The translations under genes were made by a program, and so were the position numbers. This document shows, piece after piece, positions 50,318 through 58,909 of a stretch of DNA of 64,000 nt. The notes below the pieces were generated by a model. That model made no database searches, was not told the DNA's origin, and saw nothing but the letters and a program-made list of their open reading frames with translations. Within the stretch, counting starts at the first letter, position 1. Each line of letters starts with the position of its first letter. This DNA comes from CAZUYC01 sp964624475 (lineage in GTDB: Bacteria > Myxococcota_A > UBA9160 > SMWR01): positions 28,228 to 92,227 of the forward strand of contig CAZUYC010000132.1 in NCBI GenBank assembly GCA_964624475.1, given 5' to 3'.

Positions 50318-51501
50318 TGGAGGCCACGGCCTGGCTCGGCGCCCTGACCGCCTGGGCGGCCGCGCACCCGGGCTGGCTGCTGCTCGCGGCGGGCGCGGTG
50401 CCCGCGCTCTGCGTGCTCGGCGCCTGGGCCGGCGGCCGGTTGCGGAGTGCCGTAGCCGCCGAACCGAGCCTGGAGCCGCCCGCGCCCGCCCCGGGAGCCC
50501 CGGAGCGCGAGGCGAAGCGCGCCCGGCGCGAGCCGGTATCCGCGCCGGCCGCCGCCCCGCGCGAGCCGGTGCCGGCTGCGCGGGAACCGGAGCCCGCCGC
50601 GCCGCCCGCGCGCCTGCGCGACAGGCTGCGGCTCACGCGCGAGGCGCTCGTCGAGCGCCTCGGCGCGCTCGTCGGCGCGCGCCGCGTCGACGCCGCGCTC
50701 CTCGACGATCTCGAGGCCCTGCTGCTCGGCGCCGACCTCGGCCCGCGCACCGCGGCCGCGCTGCTCGAGGCCGTGCGGCGCGAGGCGGCCGGCGCGGACG
50801 CGGACCGGGTGCGCGGCGTCCTGCGCGAGGCGATCCTGGCGAAGCTCCGGCGGGTGCAGCCGCAGGGCGGCGGAGCTCCGACGGGCAAGCCCCACGTCGT
50901 CCTCGTCCTCGGCGTGAACGGCTCGGGCAAGACCACCACGATCGGCAAGCTCGCGGCGCGCCACCGCGCCGCCGGCCGCCGCGTGCTCCTCGGCGCGGGC
51001 GATACGTTCCGTGCGGCCGCCACGGAGCAGCTCGAGATCTGGGGCGAGCGGGTCGGCTGCGAGGTGATCACGGGCACGCAGGGCGGGGATCCGGCGGCCG
51101 TCGCGTTCGACACGGTGAAGGCCGCCGTCGCCCGCGGCGCGGACGTCGCGATCGTCGACACGGCGGGACGCCTCCAGACGAAGGTCCCGCTGATGGAGGA
51201 GCTCGCGAAGATCTCGCGCGTGATCGGCCGCGAGCTCCCCGGCGCGCCGCACGAGACGCTGCTCGTCCTCGACGCCCACACGGGGCAGAACGCGATCAGC
51301 CAGGCGAGGCTCTTCACGCAGGCGGCTCGCGTCACGGGCCTGGTGCTCACCAAGCTCGACGGCACCGCCAAGGGCGGCGTCCTCGTGGGCCTGGCCCAGG
51401 AGTTCGGGATCCCGGTCCGCTACGTGGGTGTCGGCGAGTCGATCGAGGACCTGCGCGACTTCGACGCGGAGGCGTTCGTCGAGGCCCTCTTCGGCGCGTA
51501 G
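50317..51501 (+). CDS. ftsY: signal recognition particle receptor FtsY
   Basis: A 394-aa SRP-family GTPase that docks SRP-ribosome complexes at the membrane. It has a predicted N-terminal TM segment (PGWLLLAAGAVPALCVLGAW), a Pro/Ala/Glu-rich linker, the N domain (from ~105), and the G domain: G1 GVNGSGKTT, DTFRAAATEQL, G3 DTAGRLQ, G4 TKLDGTAKGG, and the C-terminal GVGESIEDLRDFDA. The TM anchor replaces the acidic A domain of E. coli FtsY. ATG 50317 overlaps the preceding stop. The smc-ftsY proximity is a recurrent bacterial arrangement. Confidence 0.95.
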   Translation: MEATAWLGALTAWAAAHPGWLLLAAGAVPALCVLGAWAGGRLRSAVAAEPSLEPPAPAPGAPEREAKRARREPVSAPAAAPREPVPAAREPEPAAPPARLRDRLRLTREALVERLGALVGARRVDAALLDDLEALLLGADLGPRTAAALLEAVRREAAGADADRVRGVLREAILAKLRRVQPQGGGAPTGKPHVVLVLGVNGSGKTTTIGKLAARHRAAGRRVLLGAGDTFRAAATEQLEIWGERVGCEVITGTQGGDPAAVAFDTVKAAVARGADVAIVDTAGRLQTKVPLMEELAKISRVIGRELPGAPHETLLVLDAHTGQNAISQARLFTQAARVTGLVLTKLDGTAKGGVLVGLAQEFGIPVRYVGVGESIEDLRDFDAEAFVEALFGA

Positions 51502-51521
51502 CCGGACTCGCAGGAGGAGCC

Positions 51522-53015
51522 ATGGGCCGCTTCGTGCTGGCGCTCGACCAGGGGACGACCTCGTCCCGCGCGATCCTCTTCGACCGCGAGGGAGCCGTCG
51601 CCGCGGTCGAGCAGCACGAGTTCCCGCAGCACTTCCCCAGGCCCGGCTGGGTGCAGCACGACCCGGACGAGATCTGGGAGAGCCAGCTCCGGGCCGCGCG
51701 GGGAGCGCTCGGCCGGGCCGGGGCCTCCGGCGCCGACGTGGCCGCGATCGGGATCACGAACCAGCGCGAGACCACCGTGGTCTGGGATCGGGCGAGCGGG
51801 CAGGCCGTGCACCCGGCGATCGTCTGGCAGTCGCGGCAGACGGCGCCCCTGTGCGCGGAGCTGCGGGCGCGCGGCCTCGCGGACGAGGTGCGCCGGCGCA
51901 CCGGCCTCGTGATCGACGCCTACTTCTCGGCAACGAAGGTCCGCTTCATCCTCGACGCGGTCGCGGACGGCCAGCGCCGCGCGGAGCGGGGGGAGCTCGC
52001 CTTCGGGACGGTGGATTCCTGGTTGGTGCACAGGCTCACACGCGGCCGCGTCCACGCGACCGAGTACTCGAACGCGTCGCGCACCATGATCTTCGACATC
52101 CACCGCCGCGACTGGGACGACGGGCTGCTCGGGGAGCTCCGCATCCCCCGGGCGATCCTCCCCGAGGTGCGCGACTCGAGCGGGGTCCTCGGCGTCGCGG
52201 ACCGCGAGTGGCTCGGTGCCGAGATCCCGATCGCGGGGATGGCGGGCGACCAGCAGGCGGCCCTCTTCGGCCAGGGCTGCCTCGCGCCCGGCCAGGCGAA
52301 GAACACCTACGGAACCGGCTGCTTCCTGCTGATGAACACGGGCAGCCGCGCGGCGACCTCGACCACGGGCCTCGTGACGACCATCGGCTGGGGGATCGGC
52401 GGACGGGTCGACTACGCCCTCGAGGGGAGCGTCTTCGTCACCGGCTCGGCCGTGCAGTGGCTGCGCGACGGCCTCGGGCTGATCCGCGACGCGGCCGAGA
52501 CCGAGGCCCTGGCCAGCGCCGTCCCCGACAGCGGCGGCGTCTACCTGGTCCCGGCCTTCGTCGGCCTCGGCGCGCCCTACTGGGACGAGAGCGCGCGGGG
52601 GGCGCTGGTGGGGCTCACGCGCGGGACCACGCGCGAGCACGTCGTGCGCGCCACGCTGGAGTCGATCGCGTACCAGACGCGCGACGTCGTCGAGTGCCTG
52701 CGCGCGGACTCGGGCCTCGAGCTCGCGAGCCTGCGCGTCGACGGCGGGGCCTCGCGCAACGACTTCCTGATGCAGCTCCAGGCGGACCTGCTCGGCGCCC
52801 GGGTGGAGCGCCCGGCGCTGCTCGAGGTCACCGCCAAGGGGGCCGCGGCGCTGGCCGGCCTCGCGGTCGGCTTCTGGCGCCGTCCCGAGGAGGTCCCGAG
52901 CGCGGGCGCGCTCCGCGTCTTCGAGCCGCGCCTCGCCGCCGACCGCCGCGAGGCCCTCTATGCGGGCTGGAAGCGCGCGGTCGAGCGCGCGCGCGGCTGG
53001 GTGGAGGGGCCGTGA
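51522..53015 (+). CDS. glpK: glycerol kinase
   Basis: A 497-aa FGGY kinase converting glycerol to sn-glycerol 3-phosphate. DQGTTSSRAILFD (phosphate-binding), GITNQRETTVVWD, IVWQSRQTA, YFSATKVRFILD, GTVDSWLVHRLT and GMAGDQQAALFGQGC with its catalytic Asp, plus VDGGASRNDFLMQLQADLLG, are all typical of GlpK. A strong AGGAGGAG precedes ATG 51522. It is followed with a 4-bp overlap by a glycerophosphodiesterase, so both enzymes feed glycerol-3-phosphate; no glycerol facilitator or repressor gene is seen. Confidence 0.95.
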   Translation: MGRFVLALDQGTTSSRAILFDREGAVAAVEQHEFPQHFPRPGWVQHDPDEIWESQLRAARGALGRAGASGADVAAIGITNQRETTVVWDRASGQAVHPAIVWQSRQTAPLCAELRARGLADEVRRRTGLVIDAYFSATKVRFILDAVADGQRRAERGELAFGTVDSWLVHRLTRGRVHATEYSNASRTMIFDIHRRDWDDGLLGELRIPRAILPEVRDSSGVLGVADREWLGAEIPIAGMAGDQQAALFGQGCLAPGQAKNTYGTGCFLLMNTGSRAATSTTGLVTTIGWGIGGRVDYALEGSVFVTGSAVQWLRDGLGLIRDAAETEALASAVPDSGGVYLVPAFVGLGAPYWDESARGALVGLTRGTTREHVVRATLESIAYQTRDVVECLRADSGLELASLRVDGGASRNDFLMQLQADLLGARVERPALLEVTAKGAAALAGLAVGFWRRPEEVPSAGALRVFEPRLAADRREALYAGWKRAVERARGWVEGP

Positions 53016-53743
53016 GCCGCCCGCCCCGCCCGCTCGTGATCGCCCACCGCGGCGCCTCGGGCTACCGGCGCGAGAACACGCTGCCGGCGTACGAGCTCGC
53101 GGTCGAGCAGTGCGCGGACATGATCGAGATCGACCTCCACCGCACGCGCGACGCGGCGACCGTCGTGATCCACGACGAGCGCCCCCAGGGCCTGGACGCG
53201 CCCGAGATCGGCGCTGCCACGCTGGCCGAGGTACGCGCGCTCGACCTCGGGGGCGGCGCGCGCGTGCCGACCTTCGACGAGGTGCTCGACGCCTTCGGCC
53301 CCCGGATCGCCCTGAACGTCGAGCTCAAGCGCGGCGGCGGGGGCCCCTACCCGGGGCTCGAGGCCGCGGCCGTGGAGGCGGTCGCGCGCCGCGAGCTCCT
53401 CGCCCGCACGCTCTTCTCGTCGTTCGACGACGCGTACCTGGCGGGCCTGCGCCGGGAGGCGGCCGGGGCCCGACGGGCGCTGCTCCTCGATCCGCGCTCC
53501 GCCGAGCGCCCGCTCGAGCGGGCCCGGGCCGTGGGCGCGGAGGCGATCAACCCCTGGCTCGGACTCGCGACGCGCGACCTCGTCGAGGCCGCCCATGCGG
53601 AGGGGCTCGCGGTCTACGTCTTCACAGTCAACCGCGAGGCCGACATGCGGCGGCTGCTCGACCTCGGCGTCGACGGCCTCTTCACCGATTACCCCGACCG
53701 GCTGCGCGCGCTGCTTCCCCGCGGGGACCCCCCCTCGACCTAA
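53012..53743 (+). CDS. glycerophosphodiester phosphodiesterase
   Basis: A 243-aa TIM-barrel GDPD enzyme hydrolysing glycerophosphodiesters to glycerol-3-phosphate and alcohols. IAHRGASGYRRENTLPAYE holds the first catalytic His and the metal Glu; MIEIDLHRTRDAATVVIHDE provides the E-x-D and second His, and LNVELKR the next acidic residue. No signal peptide: it is cytoplasmic, like UgpQ. GTG 53012 overlaps the glpK stop. Co-expression with glpK suggests recycling of phospholipid headgroups. Confidence 0.92.
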   Translation: MSRPPRPLVIAHRGASGYRRENTLPAYELAVEQCADMIEIDLHRTRDAATVVIHDERPQGLDAPEIGAATLAEVRALDLGGGARVPTFDEVLDAFGPRIALNVELKRGGGGPYPGLEAAAVEAVARRELLARTLFSSFDDAYLAGLRREAAGARRALLLDPRSAERPLERARAVGAEAINPWLGLATRDLVEAAHAEGLAVYVFTVNREADMRRLLDLGVDGLFTDYPDRLRALLPRGDPPST

Positions 53744-53781
53744 TGTTCCTAGGTGAATCTTCCGGTCGGATGCCTGTTCGC

Positions 53782-53811
53782 TTGACTTCTTGTGCCAGAT
53801 TGCCGTATTTA
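53782..53811 (+). promoter_or_regulatory. probable sigma70-type promoter for the lrp-gltBD operon
   Basis: TTGACT (53782-53787) and TATTTA (53806-53811) are 18 bp apart in a locally AT-rich stretch, 26 bp before the regulator's ATG. The region between 53744 and 53837 is the only intergenic space upstream of the three-gene unit, so it is also where an Lrp-type regulator would bind. Confidence 0.6.
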
Positions 53812-53837
53812 TTTCTGTATCCGCGCGGAATTGCCTA

Positions 53838-54380
53838 ATGAAGATCAACCCGGACTCGATCGAGTACGACGCCACCGATCTCGAGATCCTCGAGCTCCTG
53901 CAGGAGAACTGCAAGCAGCCGCTCGCGGCGATCGGGCAGAAGGTCGGACTCTCGGCGCCCTCGGTGCTCGAGCGCATCCACAAGCTCGAGGAGGCCGGCG
54001 TGGTGATCGGCTACCAGGCGATCCTCGACGCGCGCAAGCTCGGCCGCGACATCACCGCGTTCATCGGCGTCGCCACCGAGCGCTCGCGCGACATCGCGCG
54101 CATCGAGCGCGAGGTGGTCGCGATCGACGCCGTGCTCGAGTGCCACCACGTGACCGGCGAATGGACGCTCCTGCTCAAGGTCAAGACCACGGACACGGAG
54201 AGCCTCGAGGAGCTGATCGAGCGCATCCGCTCCTGCGAGGGCGTCGCGCGCACGGAGACGATGGTGGTGCTCTCGACGCACGCCGAGCGCTCGCGGGTCC
54301 CGCTCATGGCGAGCCCGCAGGTCGAGGGGCACGCGCCGCGGCGCAGCGGGGGCGGGCGGGGACGGCGGGCCGGCCCATGA
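53838..54380 (+). CDS. Lrp/AsnC family transcriptional regulator
   Basis: A 180-aa protein with an N-terminal winged HTH (DLEILELLQENCKQPLAAIG, then LSAPSVLERIHKLEEAGVVI) and a C-terminal RAM/AsnC ligand-binding domain (ECHHVTGEWTLLLKVKTTDT). A basic Gly/Arg tail extends ~25 residues past the usual end. ATG 53838 is preferred to the longer 53790 start because it gives the normal N-terminus and follows the promoter. Its stop overlaps gltB by 4 bp, so this regulator is transcribed with glutamate synthase and very likely controls it; amino-acid ligand unknown. Confidence 0.9.
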   Translation: MKINPDSIEYDATDLEILELLQENCKQPLAAIGQKVGLSAPSVLERIHKLEEAGVVIGYQAILDARKLGRDITAFIGVATERSRDIARIEREVVAIDAVLECHHVTGEWTLLLKVKTTDTESLEELIERIRSCEGVARTETMVVLSTHAERSRVPLMASPQVEGHAPRRSGGGRGRRAGP

Positions 54381-57300
54381 GCGACCGCAGTCTTCACCGG
54401 ATTCCCGCGCAGGGCCTCTACGATCCGGCCCACGAGCACGACGCCTGCGGCGTCGGCTTCGTGGCGAACATCCGCGGGCGGCGCTCGCACCAGATCGTCC
54501 ACCAGGGCGTACAGGTGCTCGTCTCCCTCGAGCACCGGGGCGCCTGTGGCTGCGACCCGGAGACGGGCGACGGCGCGGGGATCCTGATCCAGCTCCCCGA
54601 CCGCTTCCTGCGCCAGGAGGCGGCGAGGCTCGGCTTCGAGCTGCCGGCGCCGGGTGCCTTCGCGTCGGGGCTGGTCTTCCTCTCCCGCGACGCGGGCGAG
54701 CGGGCCTGGCAGGCGGAGGCCTTCGAGCGCGCGGTCCTTGCCTCGGGGCAGCGCTTCCTCGGCTGGCGCGAGGTGCCTACCTCGCCGAGCGCGATCGGGC
54801 GCGTCGCGCGCGAGAGCCTGCCGGCGATCCGCCAGGCCTTCGTCGCGGCGGCCCCCGGGCTCGACCAGGATGCCTTCGAGCGCCAGCTCTACGTGCTGCG
54901 CCGCGTCTTCGAGGCGGCGGTGGGGCCGCGCCCCGGGTTCGCCTACGTCCCGAGCCTCTCGAGCCGGACCTTCGCCTACACGGGGCTCTTGATGGCGAGC
55001 CAGATGGAGCGCTTCTACCGCGACCTCGAGGACCCGGCGCTCGAGTCGGCGCTCGCGCTCGTCCACTCGCGCTACAGCACCAACACGCTCGGCGCCTGGG
55101 ACCTCTCGCACCCGTTCCGGTACATGGCGCACAACGGCGAGATCAATACCCTGCGCGGCAACCGGAACTACATGCGCGCGCGCGAGGGCACGCTGCGCTC
55201 GCCGCTCTTCGGCGACGACCTGCGCAAGCTCTACCCGATCATGCGCGAGGCCGCGAGCGACTCGGCGCAGTTCGACAACGTCCTCGAGTTCCTCTGCCTT
55301 TCGGGGCGCGAGCTGCCCGAGGCCATCCTGATGATGATCCCGGAGGCCTGGGAGAACCACGAGCGCATGGACCCGGAGCTCCGGGCCTGGTACGAGTACC
55401 ACTCCTTCCTGATGGAGCCGTGGGACGGCCCCGCCTCGATCGCCTTCACCGACGGGCGCAAGATCGGCGCCGTGCTCGACCGCAACGGGCTCCGCCCCTC
55501 GCGCTGGATCACGACGAAGGACGGGCTCGTCGTGATGGCCTCGGAGGTCGGCGTCCTCGACGTGGCGCCGGAGAAGGTGCTGCGCAAGGGCCGCCTGCGC
55601 CCGGGGCGGATCTTCTTCGTCGATCTGGAGGCGGGTCGCATCGTCGAGGACGAGGAGGTGAAGGCCCGCTACGTCGCGAAACGCCCCTACCGGCGCTGGG
55701 TGGAGGCGAACCGCGTGCGCGTGACGGAGCTGCCGCGCGCCGAGGTCGACGAGACGCCGCTGGCCGCGGAGCTGCGCACCAGCCTGCAGCAGGTCTTCGG
55801 CTACACGCTCGAGGACCTGCGCGTGCTGATCGCGCCGATGGTGGCGACCGGGAAGTGGGCGATCGGCTCCATGGGCGAGGACGCCGCGCTCGCCTGCCTC
55901 TCCGACCGGCCGCAGATGCTCTACCGCTACTTCAAGCAGCTCTTCGCGCAGGTCACGAACCCGCCGATGGATTCGATCAACGAGGGCAACGTGATGTCCC
56001 TCTACTCGACGCTCGGCGAGGAGAGGAACCTGCTCGAGGAGACGGAGGCCCACGCGCGCCTGCTGCGCTGCGACCGCCCGATCCTGACCAACGAGGAGCT
56101 CGAGCGGATCCGCGGACTGGATCTGCCGGGCCTCGCCGTCCAGACGCTGCCCGCGCTCTACAAGGTCGCCGACGCGGGGGATGGCCTGCGCGAGGCGCTC
56201 GATCGCCTGTGCGACGAGGCGGCGCAGGCGGTGCGCGGCGGCGTCGACATCCTGATCCTCTCCGACCGCGGCGTCGGCCCCGACCACGCCCCGATCCCGA
56301 TGCTGCTCGCGACCGGCGCGGTGCACCACCACCTGGTGCGCGAGGGGCTGCGCACGCAGTGCGGGATCGTCTGCGAGACGGGCGAGGCGCGCGACGTCTC
56401 GATGTTCGCGCTGCTCGTCGGCTACGGCGCGGGAGCGATCAACCCGTGGCTCGCGTTCGAGACGATCCGCGAGCTCGTGGACGAGGCCGCGTACGTCCCA
56501 GAGGGCCTCGGCTACGAGAAGGCCGTGGCCAACTACCTGAAGGCCTGCGACAAGGGCCTGCTCAAGACGATGGCCAAGATGGGGATCTCGACGCTCCAGA
56601 GCTACCGCGGGGCGCAGATCTTCGAGGCGGTGGGCCTCGATCAGGAGCTCGTGGCGCGCTGTTTCACCGGAACCGCGTCGCGCGTCTCGGGCGTGGGCTA
56701 CGACGTGCTCGCGCGCGAGTCCGGCATGCGGCACGCGCGCGCCTTCCCGGGCGGGCGCTACGTCTATCCGGAGCTCGACCCGGGCGGCCTCTACCAGTGG
56801 CGCCAGCGCGGCGAGCGGCACACCTTCAACCCGGACACCGTCGCGATGCTGCAGCACGCGGTGCGCGACGAGAGCCCTGCCACCTTCAAGGAGTTCTCGA
56901 AGGCCGCCAACGACACGGCCGAGAGGCTCTGCACGCTGCGCGGGCTGCTCCGCTTCCGCGCGCCGAGCGAGCCGGTGCCGCTCGCGGAGGTCGAACCGGC
57001 GGCCGAGATCGTGAAGCGCTTCTGCACCGGCGCGATGTCGTACGGCTCGATCTCGCTCGAGGCCCACCAGACGCTGGCCGTCGCGATGAACCGGATCGGC
57101 GGCAGGAGCAATACCGGCGAGGGCGGCGAGGACCCGCGGCGCTTCGTGCGGGACCCGAACGGGGACCTGCGCCGCAGCGCGATCAAGCAGGTGGCCTCGG
57201 GTCGCTTCGGCGTGACGAGCTGGTACCTGGTGAACGCCGACGAGCTCCAGATCAAGATGGCGCAGGGCGCCAAGCCGGGAGAGGGCGGCGAGCTTCCGGG

Positions 57301-58897
57301 CCACAAGGTCGACCAGACGATCGCGAAGACCCGTCACGCGACTCCGGGCGTGGGGCTGATCTCGCCGCCGCCCCACCACGACATCTATTCGATCGAGGAC
57401 CTGGGACAGCTCATCTACGATCTGAAGAACGCGAACCGTCGCGCCAACGTGAGCGTGAAGCTCGTGGCGGAGAGCGGCGTCGGCACGATCGCGGCCGGCG
57501 TCTCGAAGGGCCGCGCCGACGGCGTGCTGATCTCCGGCCACGACGGCGGCACCGGCGCCTCGCCGCAGGCCTCGATCAAGGGCGCGGGCGTGCCCTGGGA
57601 GATCGGGCTGGCCGAGACCCAGCAGGTGCTCGTGCTGAACGACCTGCGCGGCCGCATCCGGCTGCAGACCGACGGAGGCCTCAAGACCGGACGCGACGTG
57701 GTGATCGCGGCCCTGCTCGGCGCCGACGATTTCGGCTTCTCGACCGCGCCGCTCGTGGCGATGGGCTGCATCCTGATGCGCGTCTGCCACCTCAATACCT
57801 GTCCGGTCGGGATCGCGACGCAGGATCCCGTGCTGCGCCAGCGCTTCACGGGCCTCCCGGAGCACGTGGTCCGCTACTTCTTCTTCGTGGCCGAGGAGGT
57901 GCGCGAGATCATGGCGGAGCTCGGTTTCCGCCGCGTCGCCGACATGATCGGGCGCGTCGACCGGCTCGAGGTGGACCGGGCGATCCAGCACTGGAAGGCG
58001 CGGGGCCTCGACTTCTCGGCGCTGCTGCACCGGCCCGAGGTGCCCTTCGCCACCCGCCACAGCGGCGGCCAGGACTGGAGCCTGCTCGACCGGGCGCTCG
58101 ACGTGGAGCTCCTCGAGCTGGCGCGCCCGGCGCTCGAGCGCGGCGAGCGCGTGCGCGCGGAGCTGGCGATCCGCAACACCCACCGCACCGTGGGGACGAT
58201 CCTCGGCTCCGAGGTCTCGCGCCGGCACGGCCCCGAGGGCCTGCCCGAGGACACGATCGAGCTGCGCTTCCGCGGCTCGGCGGGGCAGAGCTTCGGCGCC
58301 TTCTGCCCGCGCGGGATGACGCTGCGGGTCGAGGGCGACACCAACGACCACTGCGGCAAGGGCCTCTCCGGCGCGAAGATCATCGTCACGGTGCCCCGCG
58401 GCGCGGGCTTCGACCCCGTGGAGAACGTCATCACCGGCAACGTGGCCCTCTACGGCGCGACCTCAGGCGAGGCCTACTTCCAGGGCGTCGCGGGCGAGCG
58501 CTTCGCCGTGCGCAACAGCGGCGCCCGCGCCGTGGTCGAAGGAGTCGGCGACCACGGCTGCGAGTACATGACCGGCGGCACGGTCGTGGTGCTCGGCCGC
58601 ACCGGCCGGAACTTCGCGGCCGGGATGTGCGGGGGCTTCGCCTTTGTCCTCGACCTCGACGGAGACTTCGCCGAGCGCGTGAACCCGGAGCGGGTGGATC
58701 TCGAGCCGCTCGGCCCCGACGACGAGCTCGAGATCCAGCGCATGCTGCGCCGCCACTTCGAGTACACCCGGAGCGAGCGGGCGGCGGAGGTGCTCCGCAA
58801 GTGGAACAGCTTCGCTCCGAAGTTCGTGAAGGTCTTCCCCCGCGACCTGAAGCTCGCCCTCGAAGCGCGCCTCGACGCCCGGACCGGCGACGGCTAG
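54377..58897 (+). CDS. gltB: glutamate synthase large subunit
   Basis: A 1506-aa NADPH-type GOGAT alpha subunit. It releases ammonia from glutamine and makes glutamate from 2-oxoglutarate. A 23-residue propeptide precedes the catalytic Cys24 (HDACGVGFVANI). The class II glutaminase domain is followed by the central domain (MDSINEGNVMSLYS region), the FMN-binding synthase domain with VSVKLVAESGVGTIAAGV and ISGHDGGTGASP, and the 3Fe-4S ligands C-x5-C-x4-C in GCILMRVCHLNTCPVG. The C-terminal beta-helix GXGXG domain is intact. ATG 54377 overlaps the regulator stop; gltD is 12 bp downstream. Confidence 0.97.
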   Translation: MSDRSLHRIPAQGLYDPAHEHDACGVGFVANIRGRRSHQIVHQGVQVLVSLEHRGACGCDPETGDGAGILIQLPDRFLRQEAARLGFELPAPGAFASGLVFLSRDAGERAWQAEAFERAVLASGQRFLGWREVPTSPSAIGRVARESLPAIRQAFVAAAPGLDQDAFERQLYVLRRVFEAAVGPRPGFAYVPSLSSRTFAYTGLLMASQMERFYRDLEDPALESALALVHSRYSTNTLGAWDLSHPFRYMAHNGEINTLRGNRNYMRAREGTLRSPLFGDDLRKLYPIMREAASDSAQFDNVLEFLCLSGRELPEAILMMIPEAWENHERMDPELRAWYEYHSFLMEPWDGPASIAFTDGRKIGAVLDRNGLRPSRWITTKDGLVVMASEVGVLDVAPEKVLRKGRLRPGRIFFVDLEAGRIVEDEEVKARYVAKRPYRRWVEANRVRVTELPRAEVDETPLAAELRTSLQQVFGYTLEDLRVLIAPMVATGKWAIGSMGEDAALACLSDRPQMLYRYFKQLFAQVTNPPMDSINEGNVMSLYSTLGEERNLLEETEAHARLLRCDRPILTNEELERIRGLDLPGLAVQTLPALYKVADAGDGLREALDRLCDEAAQAVRGGVDILILSDRGVGPDHAPIPMLLATGAVHHHLVREGLRTQCGIVCETGEARDVSMFALLVGYGAGAINPWLAFETIRELVDEAAYVPEGLGYEKAVANYLKACDKGLLKTMAKMGISTLQSYRGAQIFEAVGLDQELVARCFTGTASRVSGVGYDVLARESGMRHARAFPGGRYVYPELDPGGLYQWRQRGERHTFNPDTVAMLQHAVRDESPATFKEFSKAANDTAERLCTLRGLLRFRAPSEPVPLAEVEPAAEIVKRFCTGAMSYGSISLEAHQTLAVAMNRIGGRSNTGEGGEDPRRFVRDPNGDLRRSAIKQVASGRFGVTSWYLVNADELQIKMAQGAKPGEGGELPGHKVDQTIAKTRHATPGVGLISPPPHHDIYSIEDLGQLIYDLKNANRRANVSVKLVAESGVGTIAAGVSKGRADGVLISGHDGGTGASPQASIKGAGVPWEIGLAETQQVLVLNDLRGRIRLQTDGGLKTGRDVVIAALLGADDFGFSTAPLVAMGCILMRVCHLNTCPVGIATQDPVLRQRFTGLPEHVVRYFFFVAEEVREIMAELGFRRVADMIGRVDRLEVDRAIQHWKARGLDFSALLHRPEVPFATRHSGGQDWSLLDRALDVELLELARPALERGERVRAELAIRNTHRTVGTILGSEVSRRHGPEGLPEDTIELRFRGSAGQSFGAFCPRGMTLRVEGDTNDHCGKGLSGAKIIVTVPRGAGFDPVENVITGNVALYGATSGEAYFQGVAGERFAVRNSGARAVVEGVGDHGCEYMTGGTVVVLGRTGRNFAAGMCGGFAFVLDLDGDFAERVNPERVDLEPLGPDDELEIQRMLRRHFEYTRSERAAEVLRKWNSFAPKFVKVFPRDLKLALEARLDARTGDG

Positions 58898-58909
58898 AGA
58901 CGGCTGGCG

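Noticed and set aside
54011..58351. A 1446-codon minus-strand frame opposite gltB
   Set aside because: Antisense shadow; gltB on the plus strand has every diagnostic motif.
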